From: Luzula sylvatica
Lineage: Eukaryota; Streptophyta; Magnoliopsida; Poales; Juncaceae
DNA: 64,000 nt
Direction: 5' to 3'
Assembly: GCA_946800325.1 (NCBI GenBank)
Contig: OX326959.1
Coordinates: 11,600,862-11,664,861, forward strand
Positions 1 to 9,239 of the stretch are shown here, in pieces (position 1 is the first letter of the stretch; each line of letters opens with the position of its first letter). The position numbers and the translations under genes were made by a program. The notes beneath the pieces were generated by a model. That model was given only the letters and a program-made list of their open reading frames with translations, had not been told where the DNA came from and did not search any database.

Positions 1-456
1 CTCAAAGAACCACTCTTTCTCTATCTAATTCAAGCCCCATAAGTCGTTTCCAGTTATACCCTTGTGCTCTTTCTCCGTCGCGGAAAAATATGACGACCCA
101 TTGCTCCATTTCAGAAGAAACTAGTGCAATTGAAGCTTCGACTCGTTTCCAGTTTAATTCAAGTTTTGATCTTTTGAATATTCAAATTCTTTATTTTATG
201 CTAATTTTGAATATCAATGTGAAAATTGTGGGTTTATATTAGTAATATCTTCGATTCAAGTGATGTACAATGCTGATTTGTGAAGTTATGATTGTTTTAA
301 GTGCATTAAAATAATGTTTGATTAAAATCCATGTCTATTTAAAGTTCAATTGAGGAATTTTTTTGGTTGAGATCACAAAATATTAGGCTGATTTCAGTTG
401 ATTGGGGAAAAATTAACCAGCAGAATATTTGATTTTTTGCAATTCCAACATTTTCT
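1..456. other. Upstream region of HAD pseudogene copy 1
   Basis: No convincing gene. An ATG at about 91 opens a short frame (MTTHCSISEETSAIE...) that could be the old N-terminus of the HAD gene, because the downstream exons follow in order. I cannot confirm a donor site or a match to the family. The rest is AT-rich, intron-like sequence. Confidence 0.3.
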
Positions 457-1375
457 TCAAAGGCTTGGTTTTTAGACAAATTTGGTGTTCTTCATGACGG
501 AAAAAACCCTTATCCTAGCGCCATTCCGACATGTATTATTTTTCATTAATATACACAATTACTAAAAAATACTTTTATTAAAGTAATTTTGAATTATTTT
601 TTCCATGGTAGTAGAGAAGCTAGTTTCGACAGGGGCAAAATTGGTAATTATAAGCAATTCATCTAGAAGAGCATTTGTAACTCTAGATAAACTCAGGCGT
701 CTTGGATTCGACCCTGCACTTTTTCACGGAGCAATTACTAGTGGAGAATTAACGCATCAATTCCTTCTTAGGTAAAAAGAAGAAGTAAAAACAATTATCA
801 TTTAACATAGGGTTCGTTATGCAAAAACATCTTTTACTTTTACATTAGGAGAGATGATCCATGGTTTAACTCTCTTGGGAGAAAATGCATTCATATTATT
901 ACATGGAAAGATAGAGGCGCAATTTCTCGTGGTAAAATTCAATTCTTTTTATTATACTTCATAAAGAAATTTGCAAACATAATTTCACAAAAAGACCCTT
1001 TTATTATACCTTTTTTTTGTGAATGTCTAGGCTTTGAGATTGGAAGTGGTGAGTGAAGTGGACGAAGTGGATTTTATACTGGCACACGGTACCGAAGCTA
1101 TCGGTACGCCTTCTAGTACCGCCAATGCCATTAATTTGGAGGGCATTTTTGAAATTTTAGGGTTTTGTGCGAAGAGAACAATTTCTAAGGTCGTCCTGAT
1201 TGTATTACCATTGAGCCAGAGATTTGCGAATTATGCCTGGTATAATTATAAAATTATTTTGGTACCTTTGTGTGAATTTTTTTTTTTATATTGGTTATAA
1301 TTTTCTTATAATTAGATTATTTTTGTAGGTTCTTGGAGGCGAAGTGTAAATGGATGGGTAAACCTGACCACGTAA
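457..1375 (+). pseudogene. HAD-superfamily class IIA hydrolase pseudogene, copy 1
   Basis: Exon-by-exon remains of a plant HAD-like hydrolase. Readable pieces in order are: FKAWFLDKFGVLHDGKNPYP (about 457-532, HAD motif I region), LVIISNSSRRAF within the exon at 612-771, RRDDPWFNSLGRKCIHI in the exon at 849-931, and VDFILAHGTEAIGTPS in the exon at 1031-1240. A last piece reads VLGGEV then WMGKPDH from 1329. Splice sites between the pieces are GT-AG. The gene is broken: an extra G near 458-464, loss of two bases in the 849-931 exon relative to copy 2, a scrambled stretch near 1180-1200, and an extra T at about 1347 that puts a stop after GGEV. The last lesion is also in copy 2. The identification comes from memory of the family pattern (ISNSSRR, LAHGTEA, GGEV.xMGKP) and is confident; the enzyme's substrate is unknown. 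The first exon may lie in 1-456, but I could not fix it. Confidence 0.8.
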
Positions 1376-1846
1376 TATTTTAATTTTTAGCCAAATTTCA
1401 TAAATACCCTTACATAATGCCTCAAGTTGCATCTGGAAATAATATTTTATTTAAATAATGTTAATGTTTTATTCATGTGTTTATGTCGGTGAAAATGCCT
1501 CAAGTTGCATCTGGAAATACTGTTCGCGATACTCGTGGACTTTGAGGTCACAATTTCATAATATCACTTTAAGATCCTTAAAATCCTCAAGCTTAATTTT
1601 TGTTATTATTTATTTTATATATTTTTTTTGGTATTTATTAGGGGGAGAAAGGTCATTTTTTTTTTGGTCCTTAAAATCCATAATATCACAATTTAATCAC
1701 GTTGGCTCTTCACGAAATGACCGAGTCTCCGTTTCGTGCAATGGACGAATTTCACGTATTTTTGATACACTATATTTGTTTTTTAAATTATATTTATTTT
1801 ATATATATCAAGAAATATTATGAGAATAATTTTATAATTTTGATAG

Positions 1847-2656
1847 GATATCGACAGGAAATTGTATTACTTGTTACAGGAAAATTAATTTGAAATGACT
1901 AATTTACCCTTATTTAATGATTATATGTTATTTGGAAAGTAGATTATTATGTATCAAGTGAAGATTTAAATGATACGAACCTTATATGTTATTTGGAAAG
2001 TAGATTATAACTGGAATGATGTGAACTTTGTATGTATTATTTCGAGATTCCATTTTTAATTGTATGAAGTATGAACACCCATGGTTAAATATCGTGAACA
2101 AAAGAAGATTAAAAATAAAAGAATATAAAAAAACGAGTAAATGGAGAAGGCTCGGTGAAAAATAAAAGAATATTGCAATTAAATAAAAAAAACAACATGA
2201 TAATATTATATGGTAGTTGTTAATGATAAAATGAAAATAAACATAACTACTATCATTCCTAAATTATATAAAACATAAAGAAAAAAAAAACGAAAACCAT
2301 AATAATTTGGAAAATATAAAATGTAAAAATATAATAAACATAACTACTTTGATTCTTGAGTTTTTTAAGATTAAAAATTTTGAAATTTGAGGAGGAGACT
2401 CAGGAGAGACCAAACAATGGGGCCCAGAAGAAAAAAATATTTTTAGATTTAGTTAGGAATTGGTAAGACGATTGAAATTGGTATTTTCTAAATTTTCATT
2501 TGTATTGATTTTGTTCATAATTATTAAGATCCGGACTTTCTAAATTTTCTCTAAACATATCTATTTAGATTTTTTTTTTCAAATCATTTGTAAGGGTAAA
2601 TTAGTCATTTTACATTAATTTTCCTGTAAAAAGTAAAACTATTTCCTGTCGATATC
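1847..2656. mobile_element. 810-bp TIR transposon inserted in the HAD duplicate
   Basis: The ends form terminal inverted repeats of about 66 bp (1847-1912 and 2591-2656). Both start GATATCGACAGGAAA and share the inner block ACAGGAAAATTAAT and ACTAATTTACCCTTA, with roughly four in five bases matching. The corresponding place in the second HAD copy (near 5743-5770) lacks this block, so the element arrived after the duplication. It has no coding capacity. A clean target-site duplication is not visible, and a few dozen bases next to the site differ between the copies, so the superfamily is uncertain. The long TIRs suggest a Mutator-like non-autonomous element. Confidence 0.7.
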
Positions 2657-2936
2657 ACTAGCCTTGTGGATTTTGCACTAGCTCAAGGATCTCAATGGAT
2701 ATTTATTATTTATTTTTATTTTTATTTTTATAAATATGATATGATATGATAATGGTATTTATTTATTTATTTATTTTGTCATGGCAATTTCTATTTCCTT
2801 GTTTTGTTACGTGTCATAACATTTTAGATGCAGGTCATGTGATATCATTTATAATACATGATTTAAAGTTGGTTTCAAATGCAGGTCATGTGATATCATT
2901 TATAATACATGATTTAACTAACTCTTGAGGCTATAT

Positions 2937-3973
2937 TCTATCTTATATATAAAGTAAACAAAATTCTTAATCATACATAAGGCCAAATCACCTCCTTAAT
3001 ATTTTGGTCTTTTTTTTAAGTTTGTTTATATTCATTTTGGTCTTTTTTTTTATATTTTGGTCATTTTTCGTATTTTATATTTTGGTCTTTTTTTTTGGTT
3101 TATTTACATTTTGATCTTTTTTACCTATTTTATATTTTGATCCTTTTTTATATTTTCAACTTTTTTTATATATTTTGGTCCTTTATTTACATTTTGGTCC
3201 TTTTTATTTACATTTTGATCCTTTTTTACATTTGGACCTTTTTTCTTATTTTATATTTTGGTCCTTTTTTTGGTTTATTTACATGTTGGTCCTTTTTTAT
3301 ATTTTGATCCTTTTTTCCTATTTTATATTTGGGTCCTTTTTTACATTTTGATCTTTTTTTATTTTGGTCCTTTTTTACATTTTGATAATTTTTTCTTATT
3401 TTCCATTTTTTTAATTTGCTCATTGTCAGGGTTATGTATGCAATTTCGTAATTAGTTCAATTTTTTTTTTGTAATTTTCTTTTTTACCCAATTTTTCCTT
3501 TTTACATTTTGGTCCTTTTTTTGCTTTTTAATTTTTTTTTGTATTTGCTCATTTTGCAAGGGTATATATTAAATTTTGTGACCTCAAATTTATGCGAGTT
3601 TTTTTTGTCATTTGTCTGTTGTATCCATATGACACATTGTGATCCTTTAATGAACCGTAACTATAATGCATATATTGACATCAAATATATTTGCGAATAT
3701 GTCCTGATTATATTAATCGATTTTAGAACCACCTGAACAAATGCTAGTTATACAAATTATATCAGAAAATAATATCCGTGATAGATTAATTTCATAAATC
3801 TTATGCATCTATTGACATCATGATATTTGCAAATATGTCATGATTAGATTAATTTAGTTCAAACGCACCCGCGTTAATTCGCACACGAGTTAATTCTATT
3901 TAAATAATTATATTAAAAACATGTAAAAAAAATAGATAAGTTGTCCCACACAATTGTGCGGGGATAAATCTAG
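2937..3973 (+). mobile_element. Helitron 1, non-autonomous (about 1.04 kb)
   Basis: The element begins TCTATCTTATATATAAAG and ends with a near-perfect 18-nt hairpin (CCCACACAATTGTGCGGG, 3945-3962), eight bases and then the terminal CTAG (3970-3973), followed by host T. This is the Helitron 3' layout. The host repeat is recognisably continuous across the insertion: its left half ends at about 2936 and its right half resumes at 3974. No Rep/helicase coding is present. A related element lies at about 15.7-17.17 kb and shares the opening, the TTTGGTCC-rich body and the hairpin plus CTAG end. The base before the 5' end is T rather than the usual A, so the left boundary could be off by one or two. 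Confidence 0.75.
2995..3530 (+). repeat. T-rich degenerate tandem repeat around TTTTGGTCCTTTTT
   Basis: This is the body of Helitron 1. Short units of the form TTTACATTTTGGTCCTTTTT recur dozens of times with variable spacing. The open frames here (FYIL/FLYFDPF-like proteins) are only consequences of the T-rich repeat. The same motif fills 15810-16120 inside the second Helitron. Confidence 0.8.
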
Positions 3974-4096
3974 TTATATATGGAAGATCCAAAACAGATA
4001 TTTTTTATGAAATCTTTTCTATTTATTGCAATATATTCATTCACAAAAATTATCAGATATTGAAGAAAATCATATCAAAATCTAGGATAAAAAGTC

Positions 4097-4238
4097 ATCC
4101 TACTACAAAAAGAATTTTTTACTGTCGATTTCTTTCTATCTTGTGGTGACAATTTTAACCATCACTCGTGAGACAAAGCAGTCATTCACAACGGTTTTTT
4201 ACTGGCAGTTTTGGATCAGCCACACAGACTAGATTACG
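4097..4238 (+). mobile_element. CACTA-like terminal fragment
   Basis: The stretch starts CTACTACAAAAAGAA, close to the CACTACAAAAAA-type terminus of plant CACTA (En/Spm) elements. It carries short motifs such as ACTGTCG, GTGGTGACAA, CACAACGG and ACTGGCAG that look like subterminal repeats. It ends abruptly where the HAD exon minisatellite begins. No matching opposite terminus was found, so this is probably a fragment that removed the 5' part of HAD copy 2. The call rests on a short terminal motif only. Confidence 0.35.
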
Positions 4239-4239
4239 T

Positions 4240-4871
4240 TAGAGGCGCAATTTCTCTCGTGGGAGAAAATGCATTCATATTACATGGAAAGATAGAGGCG
4301 CAATTTCTCTCGTGGGAGAAAATTTCTCTCGTGGGAGAAAATGCATTCATATTACATGGAAAGATAGAGGCGCAATTTCTCTCGTGGGAGAAAATTTCTC
4401 TCGTGGGAGAAAATGCATTCATATTACATGGAAAGATAGAGGCGCAATTTCTCTCGTGGGAGAAAATTTCTCTCTTGGGAGAAAATGCATTCATATTACA
4501 TGGAAAGATAGAGGCGCAATTTCTCTCGTGAGAGAAAATTTCTCTCGTGGGAGAAAATGCATTCATATTGCATGGAAAGATAGAGGCGCAATTTCTCTCG
4601 TGGGAGAAAATTTCTCTCGTGGGAGAAAATGCATTCATATTACATGGAAAGATAGAGGCGCAATTTCTCTCGTGGGAGAAAATTTCTCTCGTGGGAGAAA
4701 ATGCATTCATATTACATGGAAAGATAGAGGCGCAATTTCTCTCGTGGGAGAAAATTTCTCTCTTGGGAGAAAATGCATTCATATTACATGGAAAGATAGA
4801 GGCGCAATTTCTCTCGTGGGAGAAAATGCATTCATATTACATGGAAAGATAGAGGCGCAATTTCTCTCGTG
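4240..4871 (+). repeat. Exon-derived minisatellite, nine units of 72 bp
   Basis: Nine nearly identical units repeat one short HAD exon (the one at 849-931 in copy 1). Each 72-bp unit encodes the 24-residue frame GENFSRGRKCIHITWKDRGA plus ISLV. The final unit is 18 bp shorter. Units differ at only a few places (CTCGTG/CTCTTG, TTACATGG/TTGCATGG, one TGAGAGA). Because 72 is a multiple of three, several frames on both strands stay open through the whole array. The array ends at the original splice donor (CGTG, then GTAAAA from 4872), so the last unit is still joined to the intron and following exon. Confidence 0.95.
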
Positions 4872-5330
4872 GTAAAATTCAGTTCTTTTTATTATACTTT
4901 ATAGAGAAATTTGCAAAAAAGAATTTCACAAAAAGACCCTTTTATTATACTTTTTTATTTGTTAATGTTTAGGGTTTGGGATTGGAAGTGGTGAGTGAAG
5001 TGGATTTTATACTGGCACACGGTACCGAAGCTATCGGTACGCCTTCTGGTACCGCCAATGCCATTAATTTGGAGGGCATTTTTGAAATTTTAGGGTTTTG
5101 TACGAAGAGAAAAATTCCTATGGTCGTTAAAAATCCTGATTTTGTTACCGTTGAGCCAGAGATTTGCGAATTATGCCTGGTATAATTATAAAATTATTTT
5201 GGTACTTTTGTGTGAATCTTTTTTTGTTATATTGGTTATAATTTTCTTATAACTAGATTATTTTTGTAGGTTCTTGGAGGCGAAGTATAAATGGATGGGT
5301 AAACCTGACCACGTAATATTTTAATTTTTG
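4240..5330 (+). pseudogene. HAD-superfamily hydrolase pseudogene, copy 2
   Basis: This partial copy starts inside the expanded exon (4240-4871). It continues across a GT-AG intron into the exon at 4973-5181 (GLGLEVVSEVDFILAHGTEA, then IPMVVKNPDFVTVEPEICEL), and then from 5270 reads VLGGEV followed by a stop. An extra T at about 5288 causes that frameshift; removing it restores KWMGKPDHVIF, as the family expects. The same extra T is in copy 1, so the lesion predates the duplication. Compared with copy 1, the middle exon is better preserved but lacks nine bases (one DEV repeat). Upstream exons are missing, replaced by a CACTA-like fragment. A protein product is unlikely. Confidence 0.8.
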
Positions 5331-5957
5331 GCCAAATTTCATAAGTACCCTTACAGAATGCCTCAAGTTGCATCTTGAAATAATATTTTATTGATGTGTT
5401 TATGTAGGTGAAAATGCCTCAAGTTGCATCTGGAAATACCGTTCGTGATACTCGTGGACTTTGAGGTCACAATTTCATAATATCACTTTAAGATCCTTAA
5501 AATCCTCAAGCTTAATTTTTGTTATTATTTATTTTATATATTTTTTTGGTATTTATTTAGGGGGAGAATGGTCATTTTTTACTCTTTTCATCATGTTGGA
5601 TCTTCACGAAATGACCGAGTCTCCGTTTCGTGCAATGGACGAATTTGACGTATTTATGGTACATAATACTTGTTTTTTTAAATTTTATTTATTTTATATA
5701 TATCAAGAAATATTATGAGAATAATTTTGTAATTTTGATAGGATGCGGTGAGTAGGAAGATAAGCTTGGATACAATTGTGGATTTTGCACTGGCTCAAGG
5801 ATCTCTCAATGGATATTTATTATTTATTTTTATTTTTATTTTTATTTTTCTATTTGTAAATATGATATGATACGATATGATAATGGCATTTATTTATTTA
5901 TTTTGTCATGTCAATTTCTATTTCCTTGTTTTGTTACATGTCGTAACATTTTAGATG
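5270..5957 (+). repeat. 3' flank of HAD duplicate, direct copy of 1329-2835
   Basis: This segment aligns in order with 1329-1850 plus 2657-2835, the TIR transposon being absent here. Shared landmarks are CCTCAAGTTGCATCTGGAAA, CACGAAATGACCGAGTCTCC and GTGGATTTTGCACT, followed by CTCAAGGATCTC and a TATTTATTTTT-rich stretch. No convincing coding exon is visible after the MGKPDH piece. A short frame near 5742-5805 (AVSRKISLDTIVDFALAQG) is exon-like, but I do not recognise it. Confidence 0.75.
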
Positions 5958-7103
5958 GTTTGTTGACTTGTTGTAGTGTTAATTATTTATTTTTGGTTGA
6001 AATTTGTTTTATAAGTGGAATAACTTACAACAACATACTGCAGAAAAGTAGAAAAAACAAAAAAAGTTATTCTAGATGGTACACAAGTATTTATTTTACA
6101 ATCCTCAGATAATTAAGAAGCCAACGTGCAGTAATTATATCAATGTAATTATATGAAAAACGAAATGAACTAAATAGCAGAACACAAATACTATGTTTAT
6201 TATCATCGTTGACTTAATAAAAGAGGAAATGAACTAAATATCAGAGATCTTAAAAATGGGTCAAACTATTAAAACAAAATGACCCGTTACACAATCATAT
6301 GTAGGGAAAATATCACATGAAATCTTTGTTGAGTGCAGCTTGCGTTCTGTTTCTTTCTTCTTCCGTGGAGATCTCTACATATGAACACTTCCGTCCGAGA
6401 CATTCTTGCTAGGAGATTTCGTATTTCCTTCTAACGGCTATATCCAGAGAGAGTTCTAGATTCTTCTCCTCCAACGGTCATATTGAGAGAGACGTTGGAG
6501 GAGCGCCCTGTTCTCTATATATTCACCCCAAATCCCTCTCTTTCCTCTTCTAGTCCAGACCTCTCTCTCTCTCTCTCTCTCTCCTTTCTCTCTCTCTCTC
6601 TCTCTCTGCAGATTCTCACCTAATGAACACCTCGTTAGTATCTTCAGCTTTAATTATTCTTTTCCATAGAAACACCTAATGAAGTTTCGTTCTTTGAGTG
6701 CAAACATGAAGATACCCACTCACTTGTGGAGAATCGAGTTGTCGAGACTGAGGATTAAGATACAGAGGCGACGCCTTATGATGTTGGTTGTTCAATCTCT
6801 ACACTAAATGAAGGTTTTTGTGCACTTTCTCATTCTATTGTCTTTGGCTTTCTCAATTTTGCAAATGGATTTTTTAAACCTGAAAAATAGTTTCGAAATT
6901 CACACTTAATGAAGGGCCCTTTTGCAATTTCTCCTTACATTCTTTTGTGCTTTTTCAATTTTATGGATGGATCTTTTTGAAACTCGGAGTAATTCAAAAG
7001 GGTCTTTTATACTGTTCATAACCTGGACTGTTTCGTATTAGCTTGGTTTTTGGTTTGTACAGAGCATAAACAACCCTAAATTTCTTTTTTATAATTATAA
7101 ATT
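5958..7103. other. Intergenic region with promoter-like stretch
   Basis: 5958-6300 is AT-rich with nothing recognisable. From about 6340 the base composition becomes more balanced. A TATATAT box lies at 6516-6522, and a CT microsatellite (6561-6607) follows where a plant 5' leader would be. Downstream, CACCTAATGAA or close variants recur four times (about 6620, 6674, 6803 and 6902), but no sustained reading frame follows. This could be the promoter and leader of a lost or non-coding gene. Confidence 0.35.
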
Positions 7104-7456
7104 CATGGTTCTGAAACTCGGACTCGGACTCGAACTCGGTTGGCTCCGGAGACTCAGAACTCGGACGACTCGGACAAGACTCGGACGAGTCAAAAAAAAA
7201 CTCGGACGATTAGTAAAAAAATCGGAAAAAATAGAAAAAAAGTAAAAAAAAAAATTTTAAAAATAGATAACCATTCATATACATGATACACACAAATTCA
7301 ACTAATAAAACCCAAATTTTTATACCGTAAAGTGAAGTATGTCTAGTAGGGCTAGTACGGCTGAAATAAAGTATGTACTGTAAAATCTTGATGCACTGTA
7401 AAAATGAAATTGAAGGATGTGTAAAATAAAAACAATTTTTTTACAACTACAATCCA

Positions 7457-7461
<5 letters not shown>

Positions 7462-7546
<85 letters not shown>
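7462..7546. repeat. (AT)n microsatellite, about 85 bp
   Basis: An uninterrupted AT dinucleotide run inside the TIR element at 7104-8352. Confidence 0.98.
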
Positions 7547-7547
<1 letters not shown>

Positions 7548-7671
7548 CGGCCGTAGCGATGCTATAGCGTGATTTTATTTATTTATTTAATTAAAATTTG
7601 ATATCGCATTCACATTTAATCGTATTTAATTACATGATTCTCATCAAACACCTTTTAAATAATAATGTATT

Positions 7672-7673
7672 TA

Positions 7674-7731
<58 letters not shown>

Positions 7732-7835
7732 GTGATGTATTTAGTAATTATTAATAATAATAAATGATAATAATTGTGATAAGAAATAATTATTTTAATA
7801 ATAATAATAGTAATAATAACAACAACAACAACAGC

Positions 7836-7889
<54 letters not shown>

Positions 7890-7892
7890 GAT

Positions 7893-7925
<33 letters not shown>
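7672..7925. repeat. (ATA)n and (CAA)n compound microsatellite
   Basis: Two long blocks of ATA repeats (7675-7730 and about 7833-7888) are joined to CAA/ACA repeats (7818-7831 and 7896-7923). An asparagine-only open frame here is an artefact of the repeat. Confidence 0.95.
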
Positions 7926-8229
7926 CCTAGGTTTTCATCAAACACCTTTTAAACATCCTACACTCGCAGTTTTTGCATTTTCCTGCTAACATAGTTTCCT
8001 GATATTCATATATTGGTTTCCTGCAACTATGAGTTTCCTGCTGCTACGCAAAACTGACCTAGCAAACACGCCCTTAGGGTTTCTTCGCTTCTCCATGCCA
8101 TGGCGTATGAAGCTTGTGAAAGGGTTTTTTATTCTCTAAAAAATATATATTGAAATTTTTAAATTGTTACCCTTACCCAAACGGATTTTCCATGGCGTAT
8201 ATATTGAATTACACAGGACATAACAATCT

Positions 8230-8267
<38 letters not shown>

Positions 8268-8399
8268 GGCATATCAGATCCGATTTATCCTGGTCATTAT
8301 CGGGTCGGGTGCGGCCGAGTCCGAGTCAACTCGGCCGAGTCTCAGAACCATGATTATAATTGCAACAAAGCCCAGTTTTTATTTCTTTAATTTTTTTGA

Positions 8400-8804
8400 T
8401 TAGGGCATTGAGAGGTTAGGCAAAATCGATTCAGATTCAAAGAGTTAATTTGCCACAACATGATGTTGCGTTACTGGTACGTTCTTTATTATTCATATTA
8501 TTATGAATATATTTTGAATTAATTTAAGTTTGTACAAATTTCTAATATAAGTTCTTAATTAAGTTTCAGATATTGCTATGAGATTTCTTGCTTTGCTGAT
8601 TGGATGCCCTGGCAGTGGCAAATTACAACACATGTTATGATCGAGACAGATCGAACGAGATGTGCTTCAATTAACGAATTACGGCAATGCAACAGGTCTG
8701 ATGTGAAAGAAGCTCTCGGCACACTGTCAGTTGGATGCACTGTCAGCAGGAAGCCAGCCTTTGATGACATGGAGTTCTCGACAATCAAAGCGGATCTTGA
8801 GTGA
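8400..8804 (+). other. Unidentified exon-like block
   Basis: A possible exon ending near 8479 is followed by a GT (GTACGTTC). An acceptor-like TTTCAG at about 8564-8569 then opens a frame that runs to a TGA at 8802-8804 and reads ...RSDVKEALGTLSVGCTVSRK. Base composition is much less AT-rich than the neighbours. I do not recognise the protein. It may be the last exon of a captured or decayed gene, and a minisatellite begins immediately after the stop. Confidence 0.25.
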
Positions 8805-8814
8805 ACGTACTCTG

Positions 8815-8985
8815 TGGGTCTGATGTGTGTGCATGTGTAGGTCTGATGTGTGTGCATGTGTAGATCTGATGTGTGTGTATGTATAGATCTGATGTGTGTG
8901 TATAGATCTGATGTGTGTGCATGTATAGGTCTGATGTGTGTGCATGTATAGATCTGATGTGTGTGTATAGGTCTGATATGTGTAG
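8815..8985 (+). repeat. GTCTGATGTGTGTGCATGTGTA minisatellite
   Basis: About eight degenerate units of roughly 15-23 bp built on (G/A)TCTGATGTGTGTGCATGT(G/A)TA, starting just after the exon-like block's stop codon. Confidence 0.9.
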
Positions 8986-9017
8986 GTATTTTATTTTATT
9001 GTCTTTGTGTTTTTGCA

Positions 9018-9180
9018 GGGCAGCGGCGCGAGTTCATCAGGGTGGCGGGGCGGTGGGTTCGGGCCCGAAAGGGGGCCGGGCCTTTCGGGTGGGGGGGGGG
9101 GGGGCGAAAGGGGGCCGGGCCCTCGGGAGGGGGGGGGGGGGGGGGGGGGGGGTCCGGCCCGAAAGTGGTCCGGGCCCTCG

Positions 9181-9211
<31 letters not shown>

Positions 9212-9215
9212 TCGT
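9018..9215 (+). repeat. GC-rich block with three long G runs
   Basis: Three degenerate units combine a GGCCCGAAAG(G/T)GG(G)(C/T)CCGGGC motif and its near-palindromic partner (TTTCGGG or CTCGGGA) with pure G runs of 14 (9091-9104), 24 (9129-9152) and 28 (9184-9211). This is a sharp GC island in otherwise AT-rich DNA. The glycine- or proline-rich open frames across it are repeat artefacts. Confidence 0.9.
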
Positions 9216-9239
9216 TCGTTCGTGTGTAGACATGGATGT

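Larger units (their letters stand above)
2818..4075 (+). repeat. LTR-like dispersed repeat, copy a (split by Helitron 1)
   Basis: The left half (2818-2936) holds GTGATATCATTTATAATACATGATTTA, present twice about 50 bp apart, then the TATA-like GGCTATAT. The right half (3974-4075) runs through ATTCATTCACAAAAATTATCAGATATTGAAG. The order of motifs matches five other copies in the window (13.18, 18.31, 40.29, 44.46 and 47.69 kb). In the best copy the last motif reads GGTATCAGAG; here it is decayed to TATCAGA. Confidence 0.5.
7104..8352. mobile_element. TIR element with ACTCGG-rich ends (about 1.25 kb)
   Basis: The left end CATGGTTCTGAAACTCGG (7104) is matched in reverse by the right end CTCGGCCGAGTCTCAGAACCATG (to 8352). 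Inside both ends are repeated ACTCGGACTCGG/CCGAGTC motifs. The flanks ATTATAAATT (7094-7103) and ATTATAATT (8353-8361) form an imperfect 9-10-bp target duplication, which favours a Mutator-like element. The interior holds no gene; it is filled with long microsatellites and a 38-40-base A run near 8230-8267. Confidence 0.65.

Noticed and set aside
3095..3455. Phe/Leu-rich membrane-like frames
   Set aside because: Products of the TTTTGGTCCTTTTT repeat inside a Helitron.
4211..4875. Four overlapping long open frames of 100-187 codons on both strands
   Set aside because: They are consequences of the 72-bp repeat (a multiple of three) derived from one HAD exon; they are not independent genes.
7764..7952. 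Asparagine-rich 62-codon frame
   Set aside because: Translation of ATA and CAA microsatellites only.
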